Assembly: GCA_035273665.1 (NCBI GenBank)
Contig: DATEOW010000134.1
Coordinates: 1-36,517 of the forward strand
Direction: 5' to 3'
Length of the DNA: 36,517 nt
Source of the DNA: DATEEW01 sp035273665
GTDB taxonomy: Bacteria; Pseudomonadota; Gammaproteobacteria; Burkholderiales; SG8-39
The stretch's first letter is position 1, and each line of letters begins with the position of its first letter. A program made the position numbers and the translations under genes. Below, one piece after another: positions 33,478 to 36,517 of the stretch. Below the pieces are notes generated by a model. That model was not told the DNA's origin. It searched no databases and worked only from the letters and a program-made list of their open reading frames with translations.

Positions 33478-33795
33478 TTAGGCAGTCGCGACGGCTGGCG
33501 CACCGGCCATGAGCAACGAAGCGTGCATGCGGGAGATATCGGCATCCTTGCTATGGCTGGTCAAAAGGTTCCAGACCATGTCCTCGCTAAAGCGAAAGCT
33601 GCACATCAGCATATTCGAGGCCGCGATTTTGAGCACTTGCGCCATCGATAAGTCGGCGACCACATCGGAGATTTCTTCGCTGATACCGAGGCGGAACATC
33701 GCTTCGGCGCGGTCTTCGCGGATCAAACGCTGCGCAAGAAGAAGGTAGGAAAGATTGGCTTCGCGGATTTCGCTCATCAATTGGTCGGCATTCAT
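33478..33795 (-). CDS. flhD: Flagellar master regulator subunit FlhD
   Basis: 105 residues from ATG 33795 (MNADQLMSEIREANLSYLLL), which has an AGAGGAG ribosome site 6-7 bases upstream. The frame is open to 33915, but those 40 residues are unlike FlhD. Family motifs: AQRLIREDRAEAMFRLGISE, LKIAASNMLMCSFRFSEDMV. Together with FlhC it should sit at the top of the flagellar hierarchy. The long upstream region has several dyads (see that entry). Confidence 0.95.
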   Translation of the reverse strand: MNADQLMSEIREANLSYLLLAQRLIREDRAEAMFRLGISEEISDVVADLSMAQVLKIAASNMLMCSFRFSEDMVWNLLTSHSKDADISRMHASLLMAGAPAVATA

Positions 33796-33962
33796 GTTCT
33801 GCTCCTCTGGTTTATTCTCAATCACTGTCCGGCCATGTCTGCCGGTCGAAGTGCTTTGCTGACGGCGCCCATATTCGGCGCAAGAACCAAAAACTTGAAT
33901 CGGAGATGCATCCATTTATCAGGTGCGGCTGACGCCCTGTAACGACGTAGGGAAAAACCTGA

Positions 33963-33976
33963 CGGAAATATTTCCG
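33963..33976. repeat. 14-bp perfect palindrome upstream of flhD
   Basis: CGGAAATATTTCCG reads the same on both strands. The AT core with GC ends is typical of a site for a dimeric helix-turn-helix regulator. It is 3 bp from a second inverted repeat. The protein that binds it is unknown. Confidence 0.5.
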
Positions 33977-33979
33977 CTG

Positions 33980-33996
33980 ATGCCTTACATAGGCAT
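33980..33996. repeat. 17-bp inverted repeat upstream of flhD
   Basis: ATGCCT-TACAT-AGGCAT has perfect 6-base arms with a 5-base spacer. It lies 3 bp from the 14-bp palindrome, so both may form one composite operator controlling flhDC. Confidence 0.45.
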
Positions 33997-34228
33997 TCGA
34001 CTCATCGGACAGGCACAGACTAGGTCTGCCGATTCAACCCCTTGCCCGCCCGTTCTCATGCGCTTCGACAAGCGACACGTGGATGGATGACCAGTAGGTA
34101 TTAAGGTCCACAGTCGGTAATAGTCGACATAAACGAGCCATCGCCCCCTCGGCATCGCAGCGTGAAAATTCAACGCTTTCGCTCAAGCTTTTGCGACAAA
34201 ACTGGCGTTGCAGCGTTTTGAGGCCGCC

Positions 34229-34256
34229 TAAAGTTTCCCCGGCAGCGGACCGATAA
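34229..34256 (+). promoter_or_regulatory. Sigma-28 (FliA) promoter for fliC
   Basis: TAAAGTTT, 12 bases, then ACCGATAA. The elements are near-perfect (one mismatch in the -10), with a spacer one base longer than TAAA-N15. It implies a leader of about 85 bases before the fliC ATG. Confidence 0.85.
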
Positions 34257-34288
34257 CTTGCCTAACGGCGGTTTGAGTCACATGGCCA

Positions 34289-34346
34289 AACCAAAGTGCG
34301 CGGCACTTAAAGCCGCATTGGTTAAACCATAGTCGAAAGGGACTTT
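34289..34346 (+). promoter_or_regulatory. Structured fliC 5' leader with hairpin over the ribosome site
   Basis: The leader can fold AACCAA (34289-34294) with TTGGTT (34318-34323) around an inner AAGTGC-GCG-GCACTT hairpin (34294-34308). Next to the start codon, AAAG-GGA-CTTT (34336-34346) puts GGA of the ribosome site in a small loop, the arrangement CsrA/RsmA proteins bind. Folding and CsrA binding are inferred, not shown. Confidence 0.35.
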
Positions 34347-34349
34347 AAA

Positions 34350-35981
34350 ATGCCTCAAATCATTAACACCAACGTCGCTTCGCTTAATGCGCAGCGCAAC
34401 TTAAACACCTCGCAAACTTCGCTCGCTACCTCGCTGCAACGCCTGTCTTCGGGCCTGCGTATTAACAGCGCGAAAGACGATGCGGCCGGTCTGGCGATTG
34501 CGGAACGTTTCACCACGCAAATCCGCGGTCTGACGCAAGCTGCACGTAACGCAAGCGATGGTATCTCCCTGGCGCAAACCGCCGAAGGCTCCTTGGGCGA
34601 ATTGACCAACAACTTGCAACGTATTCGTGAATTGGCCGTGCAAGCCGCCAACTCGACGAACTCGTCTTCCGATCGCGCAGCGCTTGATCAGGAAGTGCAA
34701 CAACGTTTGGCTGAGATCAACCGTATCGCTTCGCAAACTTCGTTCAACGGCCAGAAGATTCTTGACGGCAGCTTCGGTAACGCAGCTTTCCAAGTTGGCG
34801 CGAACGTCGGCGAGACCATCACCATCGGTCTGTCCACCTCCATGAAAACTTCCGACATCGGTTCTTATGTGAACGTCAGCAGCGATGCAGCCGCTAACGT
34901 TTCCGGTACCGCAGTCGCAGGCGCAGCTCCTTGGGGTTCGGGCGCTTACCAAACCGGCGTAGCCGCTTACACCGGCGTGGATAGCAACGTCATCGCAGGT
35001 ACGGGCGACTTGCAAATCAACGGCGTCGACATCCAAGCATCGGCCGATTACGCAGTTTCGGGCGACACCTACCGTGCCGGCGACAGCGCATACGCCAAAG
35101 CAGCCGCCATTAACGGCAGCGGCGTTGCAGGTTTGACCGCAACGGCAACCAACGAAGTCACGTTCGACGACACGCCCGTAGGCAGCGGCATGTTCATGGA
35201 CCTGACGGCCGGCACCTTGGCCGCAACCGATGAAGTGCTGTACAGCTTGAGCATCAACGGCGAAGACATCTACGCCGATACGTCGGTCGACGCTAACGGC
35301 ATCACGATGGACCAGGCGATTGCCGCGATCAACACCAAGTCCAATACGACCGGTGTTGTGGCCAGCAAAGACGACAACAACCAACTCGTGCTGACTGCAG
35401 CTGACGGCCGTAACATCGTCGTCGAAGAAGAGCACGAATTCGTTGACGGCGCCACGGTCGCTTCCGATTCCGACGTTACCGTCGAAACGGTGTTCTCGAC
35501 TCAAGCCACGACGGACGATAACTCCGATGCAGCGGATGACGGCGTGCTGACGCAAGGCGTGCTGACTTTCCGCGGTCAAATGACCCTGCAATCGAGCGCC
35601 GATGTGACCATCAACGCCGGTCAAGCACTCCTGGGCTTCACCTCGGGTTCGCATACCGCAGCCGGTTCCTTGTCGGTTTCCAACGTGTTGAACGTTGATG
35701 CCGCCAACGAAGCGATCCTGTCGGTCGATGCAGCGCTGAACTCGGTTGCTAGCCTCCGTTCGACACTGGGCGCGATTCAAAACCGTTTCGAATCGACGAT
35801 TTCCAACCTGCAAGCGACGACCGAGAACTTAACAGCCTCGCGTAGCCGTATTCAGGATGCCGACTTCGCCGCCGAAACCGCGAACTTGACCCGTGCGCAG
35901 ATTCTGCAACAGGCCGGTACCGCGATGTTGGCCCAAGCGAATGCGCTTCCGCAGAACGTGTTGGCTCTGTTGCAAGGTTAA
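34350..35981 (+). CDS. fliC: Flagellin FliC
   Basis: 543 residues. Filament subunit. The N-terminal D0/D1 region is canonical (MPQIINTNVASLNAQRNLNT, LQRLSSGLRINSAKDDAAGL, then RIRELAVQAANSTNSSSDRA). The C-terminal D1/D0 region is too (LGAIQNRFESTISNLQATTE, RIQDADFAAETANLTRAQIL, QQAGTAMLAQANALPQNVLA, LLQG). The variable middle (about residues 170-455) is acidic, Ala/Thr/Asp-rich, with at least one flagellin IN-like segment (YSLSINGEDIYADTSV). Ribosome site AAAGGGA lies 7-8 bases upstream. Expressed from the sigma-28 promoter at 34229-34256. The long open frame on the opposite strand is not a gene. Confidence 0.98.
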   Translation: MPQIINTNVASLNAQRNLNTSQTSLATSLQRLSSGLRINSAKDDAAGLAIAERFTTQIRGLTQAARNASDGISLAQTAEGSLGELTNNLQRIRELAVQAANSTNSSSDRAALDQEVQQRLAEINRIASQTSFNGQKILDGSFGNAAFQVGANVGETITIGLSTSMKTSDIGSYVNVSSDAAANVSGTAVAGAAPWGSGAYQTGVAAYTGVDSNVIAGTGDLQINGVDIQASADYAVSGDTYRAGDSAYAKAAAINGSGVAGLTATATNEVTFDDTPVGSGMFMDLTAGTLAATDEVLYSLSINGEDIYADTSVDANGITMDQAIAAINTKSNTTGVVASKDDNNQLVLTAADGRNIVVEEEHEFVDGATVASDSDVTVETVFSTQATTDDNSDAADDGVLTQGVLTFRGQMTLQSSADVTINAGQALLGFTSGSHTAAGSLSVSNVLNVDAANEAILSVDAALNSVASLRSTLGAIQNRFESTISNLQATTENLTASRSRIQDADFAAETANLTRAQILQQAGTAMLAQANALPQNVLALLQG

Positions 35982-36026
35982 TGATGAAAGAACGCCTGAC
36001 TCGGCAGTATCGGTCGGCGCCTGAAA

Positions 36027-36059
36027 CCGGTGGCAGTGCGAAACGCGCACCGCCACCGG
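36027..36059. repeat. Strong hairpin between fliC and flaG
   Basis: CCGGTGGC-A-GTGCG, loop AAACG, then CGCAC-C-GCCACCGG: 13 base pairs with one mismatch. It begins 45 bp after the fliC stop. No T run follows, so it is not a standard intrinsic terminator. It may protect the fliC mRNA 3' end or lower read-through into flaG. Confidence 0.75.
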
Positions 36060-36159
36060 CGACAGGAGAAAGCTAAGCACCGGCGGCAGCCTGCGAACGG
36101 GAACCCCATTCCCCCCCGCGCACAGGTTGCCGTACGGGCTTTTTTAGGAGTAAAGGATC

Positions 36160-36513
36160 ATGGCCATACATTTGGATGCTTTAAGTACCGCGATGCGCAG
36201 CAGTGCGCAGGCGTCCACGCCCGCGCCCAAAACCGCGCCGGAACAGGCCACGGTTGCTGCACCCGAACCCGTTAAGGCGTCCGTGCCTCCCCCGCCGGAT
36301 ATCGAAGCGGTGGTGGAACAGCTTAACCGCATGATGCAGCGCATGAATAACAGCTTGCAATTCGAAGTCGACCGCTCGACCGGTAAGACGGTGGTCCGCG
36401 TGCTCGACAGCAATACCAACGAAATTCTGCGCCAGTTCCCGTCTGAGGAAGTCCTCGCGATCGCGCGAGCCCTCGAGAACGCGAAGGGCGCCTTGCTCAG
36501 CGATCTGGCTTAA
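36160..36513 (+). CDS. flaG: Flagellar protein FlaG
   Basis: 117 residues. Small protein often found next to flagellin genes; loss lengthens filaments in some species, but its exact action is unclear. The N-terminal half is low-complexity, Ala/Pro-rich (PAPKTAPEQATVAAPEPVKA). The C-terminal half is the FlaG domain (LNRMMQRMNNSLQFEVDRST, GKTVVRVLDSNTNEILRQFP, SEEVLAIARALENAKG). Ribosome sites AGGAG/AAAGGA precede the ATG. It may be co-transcribed with fliC through the hairpin. fliD and fliS would be expected to follow, beyond the window. Confidence 0.93.
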   Translation: MAIHLDALSTAMRSSAQASTPAPKTAPEQATVAAPEPVKASVPPPPDIEAVVEQLNRMMQRMNNSLQFEVDRSTGKTVVRVLDSNTNEILRQFPSEEVLAIARALENAKGALLSDLA

Positions 36514-36517
36514 AGCC

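Larger units (their letters stand above)
33796..34228. other. Regulatory region upstream of flhDC and fliC
   Basis: About 430 bp without a supported gene, between divergent flhD and the fliC promoter. It holds three dyads: palindrome CGGAAATATTTCCG at 33963-33976, inverted repeat ATGCCT-TACAT-AGGCAT at 33980-33996, and CAGAC-TAG-GTCTG at 34016-34028. These are 168-233 bp before the flhD start codon. I cannot pick out a convincing -35/-10 pair for flhD. A short frame here (34173 to 33985, minus) has no recognisable content. Confidence 0.6.

Noticed and set aside
33985..34173. 62-codon frame in the flhD-fliC gap
   Set aside because: Short, no ribosome site, and it covers two of the regulatory dyads; more likely non-coding.
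34401..35813. 470-codon open frame on the minus strand, opposite fliC
   Set aside because: It lies wholly inside a clear flagellin gene. A low stop-codon rate on the antisense strand is expected from the codon use of highly expressed fliC. The translated sequence has no recognisable domain and I see no ribosome site for it.

Overview
The window is almost wholly a flagellar and chemotaxis gene cluster. About 34 genes are packed with short gaps or stop/start overlaps. I see no RNA genes, insertion sequences, phage genes or CRISPR. The gene content suggests a betaproteobacterium, possibly of the Thiobacillus/Gallionella/Nitrosomonadales kind: FlhDC master regulator together with FlhF/FlhG, CheZ, a two-domain FlgJ, FlgM/FlgN and a second MotCD-type stator. 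The lineage is an inference from gene content and order, not a database result.

Layout. (1) 1-12069, minus strand: the rod/hook operon flgBCDEFGHIJKL, followed by a soluble diguanylate cyclase cut by the left window edge. (2) 12234-13849, plus strand: flgA, then flgM-flgN behind its own sigma-28 promoter, ending at a bidirectional terminator. (3) 13908-24853, minus strand: flhB-flhA-flhF-flhG-fliA-motC-motD, followed by a four-PAS sensor histidine kinase whose start codon overlaps the motD stop, then a single-domain Rcp1-like response regulator. (4) 25085-32595, minus strand: motA-motB-cheV-cheY-cheZ-cheA and a methyl-accepting chemotaxis protein, ending at a terminator, with a sigma-28-like promoter ahead of motA. 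(5) 32830-33795, minus strand: flhD-flhC with a terminator. (6) A roughly 550-bp regulatory region rich in dyad symmetries. (7) 34229-36513, plus strand: sigma-28 promoter, flagellin fliC and flaG.

How the genes work together. FlhDC would turn on the early flagellar operons. FlhB/FlhA form the export gate, and FlhF with an unusual FlhG would set flagellar position or number. FlgB-L and FlgI/FlgH build the rod, rings, hook and junction. FlgM holds FliA until the hook is done, after which FliA should transcribe flgMN, fliC, motA-che and perhaps flgK. Two stators (MotAB, MotCD) could drive the motor. Chemotaxis here uses CheV, CheY, CheZ, CheA and one receptor; cheW, cheR and cheB are not in the window.

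The most unusual points are an FlhG that keeps the FlhF-activating DQAxxLR helix but has lost its nucleotide-binding P-loop, a PAS kinase/Rcp-type regulator pair tied to the MotCD stator, a diguanylate cyclase at the end of the hook operon, and a CheA without the P2 domain that carries a short acidic/aromatic motif in its linker.
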